Below the pieces are notes generated by a model that did not search any database, was not told the origin of the DNA, and saw only the letters and a list, made by a program, of their open reading frames with translations. 40,732 nt of DNA. Origin: Nitrosomonas oligotropha (lineage in GTDB: Bacteria > Pseudomonadota > Gammaproteobacteria > Burkholderiales > Nitrosomonadaceae). Numbering within the stretch: the first letter of the stretch is position 1; the number at the start of each line of letters is the position of its first letter. Below, piece by piece: positions 10,163 through 18,278 of the stretch. A program made the position numbers and the translations under genes. The DNA lies in NCBI RefSeq assembly GCF_900106555.1, contig NZ_FNOE01000026.1, forward strand, positions 1-40,732. Reading direction: 5' to 3'.

Positions 10163-10840
10163 ATGGCTGTTACCGATAAGTTTCCACTGATTGGCATTTA
10201 TGGCGGGACATTTGATCCTATCCATTATGGGCATTTGCGGGTCGCTGAAGAGCTGCTCGATATCGCCGGATTAAGGCGCATGATCTTTGTTCCCTCGGGC
10301 GCTCCGAGGTTACGGGCTACGCCCACGGCATCGAGAGGGCATCGTGCAGCTATGGTGCGGCTGGCCATACAGGATAACAACCGGTTTTCGCTGGATGAAC
10401 GGGAAATCAACCGGCCTGGAATCAGCACAACGGTGCAATCGTTGCGGGAGTACCGGCGCGAGCTGGGAGATAACACCGCGCTTTGCTTCGTATTGGGAAT
10501 CGATGCGTTTGCTAAGATCAATCAATGGTCTGAATGGCATGAGTTATTCGATTTGTGTCATTTCATCGTGGTTACCCGGCCAGGCTTTGTTTCCATCAAG
10601 GCGGATCAAAATTTGCCCGATGAGGTGCGGAAGATCTTGTCTTCTCGCTGCGTCACCAATGTCAGCGACTTGGAATCGCAATCCTGTGGTTTTATTTATA
10701 CGGCGCAAACATCGTTGCTGGAAATATCGGCTTCACAAATACGGTCACTGATCAGCGCTGGGAAAAGCATACGCTATCTGCTGCCCGAAAATGTCGCTGA
10801 GTATATGAAATTTAATCGCTTATACACTGGGAATCTATGA
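10163..10840 (+). CDS. nadD: Nicotinate-nucleotide adenylyltransferase
   Basis: NadD adenylates nicotinate mononucleotide to deamido-NAD in NAD synthesis. The 225-residue product has the nucleotidyltransferase signature GIYGGTFDPIHYGHLR at its N-terminus and the C-terminal ISASQIRSLISAGKSIRYLLPENVAEYM, corresponding to the ISxTxIR motif with SQ in place of the usual ST. It overlaps rsfS by 4 nt (ATGA), indicating translational coupling. nadD-rsfS-rlmH is a common proteobacterial arrangement. Confidence 0.95.
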   Translation: MAVTDKFPLIGIYGGTFDPIHYGHLRVAEELLDIAGLRRMIFVPSGAPRLRATPTASRGHRAAMVRLAIQDNNRFSLDEREINRPGISTTVQSLREYRRELGDNTALCFVLGIDAFAKINQWSEWHELFDLCHFIVVTRPGFVSIKADQNLPDEVRKILSSRCVTNVSDLESQSCGFIYTAQTSLLEISASQIRSLISAGKSIRYLLPENVAEYMKFNRLYTGNL

Positions 10841-11163
10841 ATTCAGAAAAACTGGTACCTGTCATTGTCGATGCTTTGGAGGAAATCAAAGCGCACGATA
10901 TTGACGTGATCAATGTATCCAAAATTACTGCGATGTTTGGATATATCATTATCGCCAGTGCCGATTCGACCCGTCAGACCAAAGCGCTGGCCAATAATGT
11001 GCAAGAACAAGTTAAAGCTGCCGGGGGAAAGGTTTACAGCATGGAAGGGGAGCAGACAGGGGAATGGGTACTTGTTGATTTGGGCGATGTGATTGTGCAC
11101 ATCATGTTGCCAGCTGTACGCGAGTATTACAATCTGAAAGCGCTATGGTCGGAGCGGAATTAG
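10837..11163 (+). CDS. rsfS: Ribosomal silencing factor RsfS
   Basis: RsfS binds ribosomal protein L14 and blocks subunit joining when nutrients are scarce. The 108-residue protein has the family length and motifs: DIDVINVSKITAMFGYIIIASADSTRQTKALANNV, then GEWVLVDLGDVIVHIMLPAVREYYNLKALW. The start overlaps the nadD stop and rlmH follows 35 nt later. No residue looks anomalous. Confidence 0.95.
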   Translation: MNSEKLVPVIVDALEEIKAHDIDVINVSKITAMFGYIIIASADSTRQTKALANNVQEQVKAAGGKVYSMEGEQTGEWVLVDLGDVIVHIMLPAVREYYNLKALWSERN

Positions 11164-11198
11164 CGCACTAAAGAACGATCAATTGATTTCTTCGAGTC

Positions 11199-11669
11199 AT
11201 GAAATTTTTTATACTCGCGGTTGGAAACAAAATGCCGGATTGGGTAGAAGCAGGTTATGCCGAATATACCAAACGCTTGTCCCATGAAATTAACGTCAAC
11301 TTAATTGAGATTAAACCGGAAAAGCGGGTTGGCGGAAAACCGGTTGAACAACTTCTGCAAGCCGAAGCTCAACGGATTCGATCCGTTTTGCCGCCGAATT
11401 GCCACATTGTAGTGCTCGATGAACGGGGCCAGCAATGGACAACGGTGCAATTCGCAGATGTAATCAATACATGGATGACGACGGGTGAAGCTATTGCATT
11501 CGTAATTGGCGGTGCTGATGGATTGCATGGCGATATCAAGCGAATCGCGCATGAGCTGATGGCATTATCGAAGCTTACGTTACCGCATGGTCTGGTTCGT
11601 GTGTTACTGGCGGAACAGATCTATCGCGCTGTATCGATTAATAAAAACCACCCTTACCATCGCGCTTGA
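11199..11669 (+). CDS. rlmH: 23S rRNA pseudouridine-1915 N3-methyltransferase
   Basis: RlmH is a SPOUT-fold methyltransferase that methylates pseudouridine 1915 in helix 69 of 23S rRNA. The 156-residue protein has the family length. It shows [27 protein letters not shown] at the start, LDERGQQW near residue 73, the SAM-binding knot segment [11 protein letters not shown] (about 101) and the C-terminal [18 protein letters not shown]. It is downstream of rsfS, an established neighbourhood. Confidence 0.96.
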   Translation: MKFFILAVGNKMPDWVEAGYAEYTKRLSHEINVNLIEIKPEKRVGGKPVEQLLQAEAQRIRSVLPPNCHIVVLDERGQQWTTVQFADVINTWMTTGEAIAFVIGGADGLHGDIKRIAHELMALSKLTLPHGLVRVLLAEQIYRAVSINKNHPYHRA

Positions 11670-11770
11670 ACAGGTTTACCCAAATGTGATTGCGCGCTGC
11701 ATGGTGGTTAGGTTCTGAAATACAATGAATGAAATGATGAAATTCCGATTGAAAGCAATGGTTGATTGTA

Positions 11771-12391
11771 ATGCTCTCTGAGAACCAAATATATCTTGCA
11801 TCAAGAAGCCCCAGAAGACGTGAATTATTAAGGCAGATTGGTGTGAAATTCAACTTGCTGATGATGCGTGAAACGCTAGGGCGTGCCATCGATATCGATG
11901 AGCAACCGCTGGTGGACGAAGCGCCATCAGATTATATCTATCGGGTGGCCCGGACCAAAGCGAACGCGGGCTGGAAGCGGATTATGCAGCGCCACTTGCC
12001 GGTCTTACCGGTATTAGTGGCTGATACTATTGTGACGATTGATGGATGCATTCTCGGGAAACCGAGAGACAATGCACATGCCGAAGAAATGCTGAAAATC
12101 TTGTCGGGCCGCACGCACCAGGTTCTGACAGCGATCGGTGTCGGCGTGAAGGATGATGTGCAGATGCGATTGTCAGCCTCAACGGTACGATTCCGTGAAA
12201 TCAGCGAGCGGGAGATTCGGAGTTATTTAGTGAATAATAATTCGCTGGATAAAGCAGGTGCATATGCCATTCAAGGCATGGCGGCCGCTTTCATTGTCGA
12301 GATATCCGGCAGCTATAGCGGCATTATGGGGCTGCCGCTCTATGAGACAGCGCAGTTACTGGCAGAAACCGGTATAGAAATTTTTCAATAA
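11771..12391 (+). CDS. maf: Maf/YhdE family nucleotide pyrophosphatase
   Basis: Maf proteins hydrolyse non-canonical or canonical NTPs (dTTP, UTP and modified nucleotides) to monophosphates. The roughly 206-residue product has the signature IYLASRSPRRRELLRQIG at its start, VLVADTIVTIDGCILGKP near residue 85, and GAYAIQGMAAAFIVEISGSYSGIMGLPLYE near residue 160. This most resembles the YhdE (dTTP/UTP) subfamily. An upstream TTG at 11762 is open in frame, but the ATG at 11771 gives the conserved N-terminus MLSENQIYLASRSPRR. The sequence carries MMRETLGRAIDIDEQPL, slightly unlike typical spacing. Confidence 0.92.
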   Translation: MLSENQIYLASRSPRRRELLRQIGVKFNLLMMRETLGRAIDIDEQPLVDEAPSDYIYRVARTKANAGWKRIMQRHLPVLPVLVADTIVTIDGCILGKPRDNAHAEEMLKILSGRTHQVLTAIGVGVKDDVQMRLSASTVRFREISEREIRSYLVNNNSLDKAGAYAIQGMAAAFIVEISGSYSGIMGLPLYETAQLLAETGIEIFQ

Positions 12392-12470
12392 AGTTGTTGC
12401 AGCACAATCTTAAGTTTGATTAATCGCTTCATCCAATTTCTGATTTTTTTGAGAACTAATTGTATTGAAT

Positions 12471-13925
12471 ATGAGCAATGAGATTCTTGTTAATATCACG
12501 CCGCAAGAAACCCGGGTAGCAATATTAGAGCAGGGTGTAACGCAAGAACTTCATATTGAACGGACGAGCGGCCGAGGCATTGTCGGAAATATCTATAACG
12601 GCCGTGTCAGCCGCGTTTTGCCGGGAATGCAATCGGCTTTTGTCGATATTGGTTTGGACCGTGCTGCCTTCCTGCATGTGGCGGATATCCGTGATTCCAA
12701 TCCGGAGGGTGATGAGGCCAAGCCCATTGAAAAACTGTTATACGAAGGGAACAGCATCCTGGTGCAGGTGATTAAAGACGCGATCGGCACCAAAGGTGCG
12801 CGGCTGTCTACGCAAATAAGCCTGGCCGGCCGTTTACTGGTATACCTGCCACAAGAATCTCATATCGGTATTTCTCAGCGTATTGAGGACGATAGCGAGC
12901 GCGAGTTATTGCGGGAAAAGCTACAGCAGATTTTACCGGCGGAAGAAAAGGGCGGGTATATTATCCGCACCATGGCAGAAACCGCTGATGAAGCCGATTT
13001 GCGTGCCGATCTTGAATATCTGCACCGGTTATGGCGCGACATTCAGCAGAAATCGGTGACGATTGCGGCGCCTGTTTTGCTTTATCAAGATCTGGATCTC
13101 AGTCATCGGGTATTGCGCGATTTTGTGGATGAAGATTCCACCCGAATTCTCGTCGATTCGCGAGAGAATTTTCAGCGATTGGTCCGCTTCGCGCATAACT
13201 ATATGACCTATATCGCCGAACGCATAGTGTTGTACACGGGGGATCGTCCATTATTCGATCTGTACGGTGTGGAAGAAGAAATCGAAAAGTCATTGGCCAA
13301 ACGTGTCAATTTAAAGTCTGGCGGGTATCTGATCATCGATCAAACCGAAGCGCTAACTACGATGGACGTCAATACCGGTGGATTCATCGGTGTTCGTAAT
13401 TTCGATGACACTATTTTCAAAACCAATCTGGAGGCAGCTCAGGTCATTGCCAGGCAATTGCGTCTGCGTAATCTCGGCGGCATTATCATTATCGATTTCA
13501 TCGATATGGATTCTGAGGAACATAAACAGGCAGTTTTGGCGGAATTCAACAAAGCACTGTCCAAGGATCGTACGCGCATAACCGTCAATGGATTCAGTGC
13601 GCTGGGATTGGTTGAAATGACACGCAAGCGAACCCGGGAAAGTCTTGCGCATGTGCTATGCGAAACCTGTCCAACTTGTCAGGGGCGAGGGGAAATCAGA
13701 ACCGCACAAACCATTTGTTACGAAATATTGCGCGAATTACTGCGCGAAGCCAGGCAGTTTGAAGCCAATGAATTCCGTATTCTGGCATCGCAGCAAGTAA
13801 TCGACTTGTTCTTGGATGAAGAGTCGCAGAGTTTAGCCCAACTGGGTGATTTCATTGCGAAACCAATCAGCTTACAGGTTGAGGAATCGTATACGCAAGA
13901 ACAGTATGATGTGATATTAATGTAA
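12471..13925 (+). CDS. rng: Ribonuclease G
   Basis: RNase G is an endoribonuclease that matures the 5' end of 16S rRNA and degrades some mRNAs. The roughly 484-residue protein is of RNase G length (no long C-terminal RNase E scaffold). It has an S1-like RNA-binding region near residues 38-120 (GNIYNGRVSRVLPGMQSAFVDIG), the catalytic acidic segments TTMDVNTGGFIG (about 303) and IIIDFIDMDSEEH (about 340), and the zinc-link CETCPTCQGRG (about 400). A TTG at 12465 is open in frame; the ATG at 12471 gives MSNEILVNITPQETRVA, the usual start. maf-rng adjacency is common in proteobacteria. Confidence 0.96.
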   Translation: MSNEILVNITPQETRVAILEQGVTQELHIERTSGRGIVGNIYNGRVSRVLPGMQSAFVDIGLDRAAFLHVADIRDSNPEGDEAKPIEKLLYEGNSILVQVIKDAIGTKGARLSTQISLAGRLLVYLPQESHIGISQRIEDDSERELLREKLQQILPAEEKGGYIIRTMAETADEADLRADLEYLHRLWRDIQQKSVTIAAPVLLYQDLDLSHRVLRDFVDEDSTRILVDSRENFQRLVRFAHNYMTYIAERIVLYTGDRPLFDLYGVEEEIEKSLAKRVNLKSGGYLIIDQTEALTTMDVNTGGFIGVRNFDDTIFKTNLEAAQVIARQLRLRNLGGIIIIDFIDMDSEEHKQAVLAEFNKALSKDRTRITVNGFSALGLVEMTRKRTRESLAHVLCETCPTCQGRGEIRTAQTICYEILRELLREARQFEANEFRILASQQVIDLFLDEESQSLAQLGDFIAKPISLQVEESYTQEQYDVILM

Positions 13926-13949
13926 CGTAATGCAGTTTTTGCCATTATT

Positions 13950-13985
13950 TTGCAGCTTTACTCCGGTATAAAAAACCAGCTGCAA
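13950..13985 (+). terminator. Possible hairpin terminator after rng
   Basis: Perfect 8-bp arms TTGCAGCT and AGCTGCAA enclose a 20-nt loop, 25 nt after the rng stop codon. T-rich sequence follows only after about 8 nt, so efficiency is uncertain. Confidence 0.35.
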
Positions 13986-14710
13986 TCTGGGACTATTATT
14001 TTATTGTTATAGTTTTTCAATAGCTTGCAGTCTAATCCGCGTATCAAGCGGATACTTAGAACAATATAAGTAAAATGTGGTGACACTTACCTCTATTTTG
14101 CTCATCTCGATTTCTTATCACTATTCCTATCTTAGTTTTTTGTAACTACCCATAAGCGGTTCAGCAACCGATCTCTTCTTTTTACGCTCACTCTCTTCTT
14201 TAAAAATAAGCTGTATTGGATTTTAATTAATTTTATTTTTTAGTGTTATGTAGTTATATGAATTTATTGATATAAATTCAAGAATAAAACTATTTCGAGT
14301 GAATTTTTCAGGAATTAAATTAGAAATAATCTAAAGTTTTTACTTATTTTTATGTAAGTAATTTACCTAATCTAAGTAAGTCTTTTGTCTTCAAATGTGC
14401 AATCCATTTGCCTGTTAATAGTAATGATTTTATCGGGTGTGATTAGCATTTTTGCCCATTAAATAATAATGGTTTTACTAATATACAACGCAATCCCGGC
14501 GCGATACGATTTATCTAAGCTTATTTTTTGAAGAATCACCATCTCGAAAGCTGAGATAAGGAAATTTTGTGATCTTGGAAGTATACGTTGCAGAAAAATG
14601 ACGGATTGCAGAATACCGGTTTATTTCAACGACGAAAAATTCTTCAACAAGCTATTTGACTATAAAGATTAAATTTATATTCAGTTGAACAAAAAGGTTT
14701 TATAAAGTTT

Positions 14711-14728
14711 ATCACTAACAGTTTACGA
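14711..14728 (+). repeat. 18-bp inverted repeat, left copy, flanking the SulP gene
   Basis: ATCACTAACAGTTTACGA lies 15 nt before the permease start and ends two bases before its AGAGAGG Shine-Dalgarno. Its exact reverse complement occurs 22 nt after the permease stop (16104-16121). The match ends abruptly on both sides. Confidence 0.9.
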
Positions 14729-14743
14729 GAGAGAGGTATTTTT

Positions 14744-16081
14744 ATGGCAACACGGTCAGATGACGAATCGATAGTCTCGCAGCAAAAGACAGCAGAGACT
14801 GTTAAGAAAGAAGGATCAGCTGCTTTTCAGTCGCAGTATTTTTTTCGTGATACGGCTGCGGGTTTAATAACTGGAGCGATGGCAATTCCATTAACGATTG
14901 GTATTGCGATTATGTCTAATTATCCTATCAAAGTAGGCTTGGCTACAGTAGCTTTTGCTTCCTTGATTGGATGGATAAATGCCTGGTTCAAACCGGGCAA
15001 TTTTATTGGATCACCAGGTATTGCGGCCGGGTTGGCTCCAGTGTTAGCGATGGGTGTGGCAGCTTTTGGTATTCAGAATATGGCATTTTGTATCTGTATG
15101 ACCGCCATTATGCAAGCCATTATTTGGAAATTTAATTGGCAACGCTATTTGCTTGTTGCGGTTCCGGTATATCTGGTTGAAGGATTGCTGGCTGGTGTTG
15201 GGTTGAAGATTTTGCTGAAATTCTCGGAATTTACCTACGAAATACCTGCGGAATTGGTAACGGAAGATTTCTGGAATGAAGCGCGTATTCAGATGGCAGC
15301 TATTTCAGCTGGCGGTCTTGGTCTGTTTTTACTCCTATTTGCTAAGTTTAAAGATACACAACCAGCTGTTCCTTATTTCGCGATCATTATCGGTGGCGTG
15401 ATCCTGGCGCAGTTTATGACTGTCCCTATGATTTCTGTAGAAGATATTGAATTGCAATTGAAATTGCCATTACCGAGTGAAGATACGACAGTCTTGATGT
15501 TGGCTTACATGATATTTTTCTGCGCCATGCTGGCAATCGTGGATGTGATTGAACAGGTGATGAGTAATGCGGCAATTGAGAAAATTGACCCGTTAAAACG
15601 TAAAACCAATAGTAACAATAGCTTGCTTGCAATCTGGATTTCTAATTTAGGTTCGAGTTTCTTCGGTGGTATGACGAATTTGGATGGCTTGGCTAAAAGT
15701 ACGACCAATAAGCTTGCTGGCGCGATGACCAAATTCTCGGTCTTGGTTATTGGTTCCGTGGTTTGCTTCTTTACGTTTAACACACATTATCTTGATTATT
15801 TGCCAAAATTTGCCTTGGCGGCCATTATGTTGTTTACCGGTTATAAGATGATTGCAGGCTTGGTACACGTTACTCATTATGGTCCTTATGCGCTGATATT
15901 GGCGTTCTTGACAGCTGGCTTAGTTTATAAAGTAGGTATTTTTGAAGGCCTGCTGGTTGCAATGGTGATCCATGGTGTAGTGCACTATTTGGTTTATACC
16001 AAACACGAGAATATGGCAGGAAAATCAGTTGTAAAACGTTATTTCGATAACCTGAGAAAAGATAATAGCAATTTGCAGTAA
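14744..16081 (+). CDS. SulP-family anion permease lacking a STAS domain
   Basis: The 445-residue protein is strongly hydrophobic after a hydrophilic N-terminus of about 35 residues. It shows SulP features: FFRDTAAGLITGAMAIPLTIGIAI, GNFIGSPGIAAGLAPVLA (the Gly/Pro substrate-region motif) and the late FFGGMTNLDGLAKSTTNKLAGA segment. Roughly 11-13 membrane segments can be drawn. The usual C-terminal cytoplasmic STAS domain is absent; the protein ends in a short basic tail (KRYFDNLRKDNSNLQ). SulP members move sulfate, bicarbonate or other anions and the substrate cannot be decided here. A UspA protein follows downstream, and bicarbonate uptake would suit the RuBisCO operon, but that is inference. 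A good Shine-Dalgarno AGAGAGG lies 7 nt before the ATG. Confidence 0.85.
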   Translation: MATRSDDESIVSQQKTAETVKKEGSAAFQSQYFFRDTAAGLITGAMAIPLTIGIAIMSNYPIKVGLATVAFASLIGWINAWFKPGNFIGSPGIAAGLAPVLAMGVAAFGIQNMAFCICMTAIMQAIIWKFNWQRYLLVAVPVYLVEGLLAGVGLKILLKFSEFTYEIPAELVTEDFWNEARIQMAAISAGGLGLFLLLFAKFKDTQPAVPYFAIIIGGVILAQFMTVPMISVEDIELQLKLPLPSEDTTVLMLAYMIFFCAMLAIVDVIEQVMSNAAIEKIDPLKRKTNSNNSLLAIWISNLGSSFFGGMTNLDGLAKSTTNKLAGAMTKFSVLVIGSVVCFFTFNTHYLDYLPKFALAAIMLFTGYKMIAGLVHVTHYGPYALILAFLTAGLVYKVGIFEGLLVAMVIHGVVHYLVYTKHENMAGKSVVKRYFDNLRKDNSNLQ

Positions 16082-16103
16082 GCATGTTAAATGGTATGGC
16101 TAT

Positions 16104-16121
16104 TCGTAAACTGTTAGTGAT
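16104..16121 (-). repeat. 18-bp inverted repeat, right copy, flanking the SulP gene
   Basis: TCGTAAACTGTTAGTGAT is the exact reverse complement of 14711-14728. It lies just after the permease stop, before the small ORF. Confidence 0.9.
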
Positions 16122-16186
16122 TTACAAGTAGAAGAATCAAAGCATTACCGTAAAAACGTATTGAAATACATTGAGGAGAATTTGTC

Positions 16187-16294
16187 ATGTTCAAAAAATT
16201 ATTAGTATCTGTAATTAAACAATATTTTGTTTATTTGAAAAAAATGCACAGCAATAATCTGCAAGACAAATTGCCGTCGCATAATTTGTCGTAA
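16187..16294 (+). CDS. Putative 35-residue basic small protein
   Basis: A GAGGAG Shine-Dalgarno (16173-16178) stands 8 nt before an ATG that opens a 35-codon frame ending in TAA. The peptide starts MFKKLLVSVIKQYFVYLKKM and ends NLQDKLPSHNLS. It is lysine-rich with one short amphipathic or hydrophobic stretch. It lies in the 287-nt gap between the SulP permease and the UspA gene. I know no family for it. The ribosome-binding site is the main support; the length alone could arise by chance. Confidence 0.5.
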   Translation: MFKKLLVSVIKQYFVYLKKMHSNNLQDKLPSHNLS

Positions 16295-16368
16295 TCCGAT
16301 GGTGTTTAAGGACTGAAAGTATTACTACTTTTTAAAAAACCAGCAGGAATTCATTAAGAGAATAGTGT

Positions 16369-16773
16369 ATGTACAAAAGAATAATGGTGGCAGTCGACGG
16401 TAGCGAGATAGCTCAGCAAGCGTTAGCGGAAGCAATAAACATTGCTAACACTTACAACGCAGCTTTATGCATTGTTCATTGCATCGGTAGTGAAAATGAA
16501 GTTGATAAAAACCGGGGTAATGAAATTCTTGAGAAGGCTAAATCCGATACGAATGTTTTGAGTGTCGAAACTCGGCTCCTCAATGCCGAGGCTGAATATG
16601 GATTAAATGGTATCGCTGATGCTATTGCTGCCGCTGTTTATGACTGGAAAGCGGATTTGATCGTAGTGGGAACATCCAACCGCCGCGGACTGGAACGTTT
16701 CTATGTGGGTTCCGTTGCCGAGCAATTGGTCGCTAAAGTTGACTCTTCAATATTATTGGTGCGCTCAAAATAA
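16369..16773 (+). CDS. Universal stress protein (UspA family)
   Basis: The 134-residue single-domain protein begins MYKRIMVAVDGSEIAQQALAEA, the classic Usp start. It has a nucleotide-binding loop GTSNRRGLERFYVGSVAEQL at 101-120. In the ATP-binding pattern G-x2-G-x9-G-S the second glycine is replaced by asparagine 104, while G101, G114 and S115 are kept, so nucleotide binding is likely but not assured. Usp domains are often fused to or encoded beside ion and anion transporters. Here it follows the STAS-less SulP permease, so it may act as its regulatory subunit (inference). Confidence 0.9.
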   Translation: MYKRIMVAVDGSEIAQQALAEAINIANTYNAALCIVHCIGSENEVDKNRGNEILEKAKSDTNVLSVETRLLNAEAEYGLNGIADAIAAAVYDWKADLIVVGTSNRRGLERFYVGSVAEQLVAKVDSSILLVRSK

Positions 16774-16887
16774 AACAGGAAATTAAATCTGTTTATTTAA
16801 GAGTAATCAGTAGCGTGTCTAACGAGAGTCGATAATATAAGCGCAAAATTTTTATAAACAATTATTTTTAATATCAAGGAAATTATC

Positions 16888-17109
16888 ATGTCAACAAAAC
16901 AGATATTTACTATTGCAATTATCGCTATAGGTGCTAGTTTGTTATCGATGTTTGAACTAACCCAGTATGTCTTTAACTGGATTATCACCGATGGTCAATT
17001 GGGATTGGCGTTTTTTGTCGCTTATATCCTGATCGCTTTAAAATTTGGTAAATCAGCAAGCAAAAAGAAATACGTCAATGGATATGAAACGTCTTTGAAC
17101 AGAAATTAA
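16888..17109 (+). CDS. Small two-helix membrane protein
   Basis: This 73-residue protein starts MSTKQIFTIAIIAIGASLL. It has two hydrophobic segments (about residues 6-32 and 37-54) and a basic hydrophilic tail (KFGKSASKKKYVNGYETSLNRN). An AAGGAA Shine-Dalgarno precedes the ATG by about 8 nt. It is on the same strand as the SulP, 35-codon and UspA genes and is followed by a terminator about 300 nt later. It might be an accessory subunit of the permease; no family was recognised. Confidence 0.7.
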   Translation: MSTKQIFTIAIIAIGASLLSMFELTQYVFNWIITDGQLGLAFFVAYILIALKFGKSASKKKYVNGYETSLNRN

Positions 17110-17165
17110 GTTTCTTACTTTATTAATTATTTTGATTTAAACAATATATCTGCCTCATCTTTAAA

Positions 17166-17193
17166 TATTTACAATCCCTATTTATTGTAAATA
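17166..17193. repeat. 10-bp perfect inverted repeat
   Basis: TATTTACAAT (17166-17175) and ATTGTAAATA (17184-17193) are exact reverse complements separated by 8 nt. There is no U tract on either side, so an operator-like or RNA-stability role is as likely as termination. Confidence 0.5.
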
Positions 17194-17403
17194 GACCGCT
17201 TAACCCAAGCATTCTTAAGAAAAATTTGTCTCAAGAATGTCACAATGATCCTGGAGGTCATGGGCGTGTTGAATTGGGTTCTATATTTAAATTACTGCAG
17301 TTGTTTTTCATTATTCTATTTTGAGATATGCACTAGAAATTCTCAAAAAATGAATTGTCACCCTTCAAGAAACATCAAGCTTCAGCTTTGAGAAAATTGA
17401 AAA

Positions 17404-17430
17404 CCCCGCTGTAATCAGCGGGGTATTTTT
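17404..17430. terminator. Rho-independent terminator (bidirectional)
   Basis: CCCCGCT (17404-17410) and AGCGGGG (17417-17423) form a GC-rich stem with a 6-nt loop, followed by TATTTTTT on the plus strand. On the minus strand the stem is followed by TTTTC. It lies between convergent transcription units and probably serves both. Confidence 0.85.
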
Positions 17431-17630
17431 TGAACCATACGATTAATATTGGAATTAAATCACTGATTGTATTGGTTTTATTTATGAATTTTTTCAGTGA
17501 AGTTTGTAACAGAAAGATCAAACAGAGTTCTCATCGCATGATTTATTTTTAACCGGAGTTTTTTTGAGGATGATTGGTATTTTATACCGATCAAACTTCT
17601 TCTCGGAAATGCCTTATCGCATTCGAATTG

Positions 17631-18278
17631 TTATTGTTGCTGAGAGATCCAGCGTGTAGCGTAGCGAATCAAATCGGCACCATCTTTCAGGTTTAATTTT
17701 GACCGGATATTAAAGCGGTGCGTGTCAATGGTTTTAATGCTGCGGCACAGCATCTGGGAAATTTCGTGACTATTATGCCCTTGCCCGATTAAGTGCAAAA
17801 CTTCAAGTTCGCTGGACGTCAATGTATTAATCAGATGTTCAGGCTCGGAGCTTTTCATGACCATTCGTTTCAAAAGCTTTTTGTGCATCTGCTTGCTGAG
17901 ATAAACATTGCCTTTTAGAACCTCACGGATTGCTTCAAGCAGTACTTCACCAGGTTCGTGTTTCATGACATAACCCAGTGCGCCGGAGCGAAGTGCGCGT
18001 TCAGCATAAACCGATTCATCATGCATGGAGATAAAAAGCACCGGTAAATCCGGAACCGCCGCATGGATGCTTTTGATGACTTCAAGCCCCGATACTGTTT
18101 TGAGCGTTACATCCAGTAAAATAATATCAATCGAATTATTTTTCTTGAGTATTTCCATTGCTTCAGCGCCATCACCCGCTTCAGCAAATACTTCCATATC
18201 CGGTTCCATATTGATGAGCATCGCAAGGCCATGCCGTAACATGGCGTGATCATCAACGAGCATTACTTTTGCTTTCAT
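17631..18278 (-). CDS. NarL/FixJ-family response regulator
   Basis: The 215-residue protein has an N-terminal receiver domain (VMLVDDHAMLRHG; phospho-acceptor aspartate 56 in IILLDVTL; lysine in YVMKHEP) and a C-terminal LuxR-type helix-turn-helix (LTSSELEVLHLIGQGHNSHEISQMLCRSIKTIDTHRFNIRSKLN). It overlaps the upstream sensor kinase gene by 26 nt, so the two are translationally coupled and form a two-component pair. Targets are unknown. The neighbouring plus-strand SulP/UspA island and the ccm operon are candidates by position only. Confidence 0.95.
   Translation of the reverse strand: MKAKVMLVDDHAMLRHGLAMLINMEPDMEVFAEAGDGAEAMEILKKNNSIDIILLDVTLKTVSGLEVIKSIHAAVPDLPVLFISMHDESVYAERALRSGALGYVMKHEPGEVLLEAIREVLKGNVYLSKQMHKKLLKRMVMKSSEPEHLINTLTSSELEVLHLIGQGHNSHEISQMLCRSIKTIDTHRFNIRSKLNLKDGADLIRYATRWISQQQ

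Larger units (their letters stand above)
13926..14743. other. 818-nt AT-rich gene-free stretch before the SulP gene
   Basis: No credible ORF was seen. It is clearly more AT-rich than the flanking genes. Near its start is an inverted repeat TTGCAGCT (13950-13957) / AGCTGCAA (13978-13985), which could end rng transcription but lacks a clean U tract. Near its end are ATCTC...GAGAT (around 14541-14557) and the left copy of an 18-bp repeat. The length suggests a long regulatory leader or a decayed insertion. Confidence 0.5.
17110..17630. other. 521-nt gene-free stretch between convergent genes
   Basis: It separates the small membrane protein (plus) from the response regulator (minus). It holds a perfect 10-bp inverted repeat at 17166-17193, an imperfect hairpin of CATTCTT (17210-17216) with AAGAATG (17233-17239), and a strong terminator at 17404-17430. 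A 44-codon ORF from about 17263 has a GGAGG too close to its ATG and is not convincing. Confidence 0.6.

Noticed and set aside
17263..17397. A 44-codon plus-strand ORF in the convergent gap
   Set aside because: GGAGG is only 2 nt from the ATG and the peptide has no recognisable features; the gap is better explained as 3' UTR and terminator.
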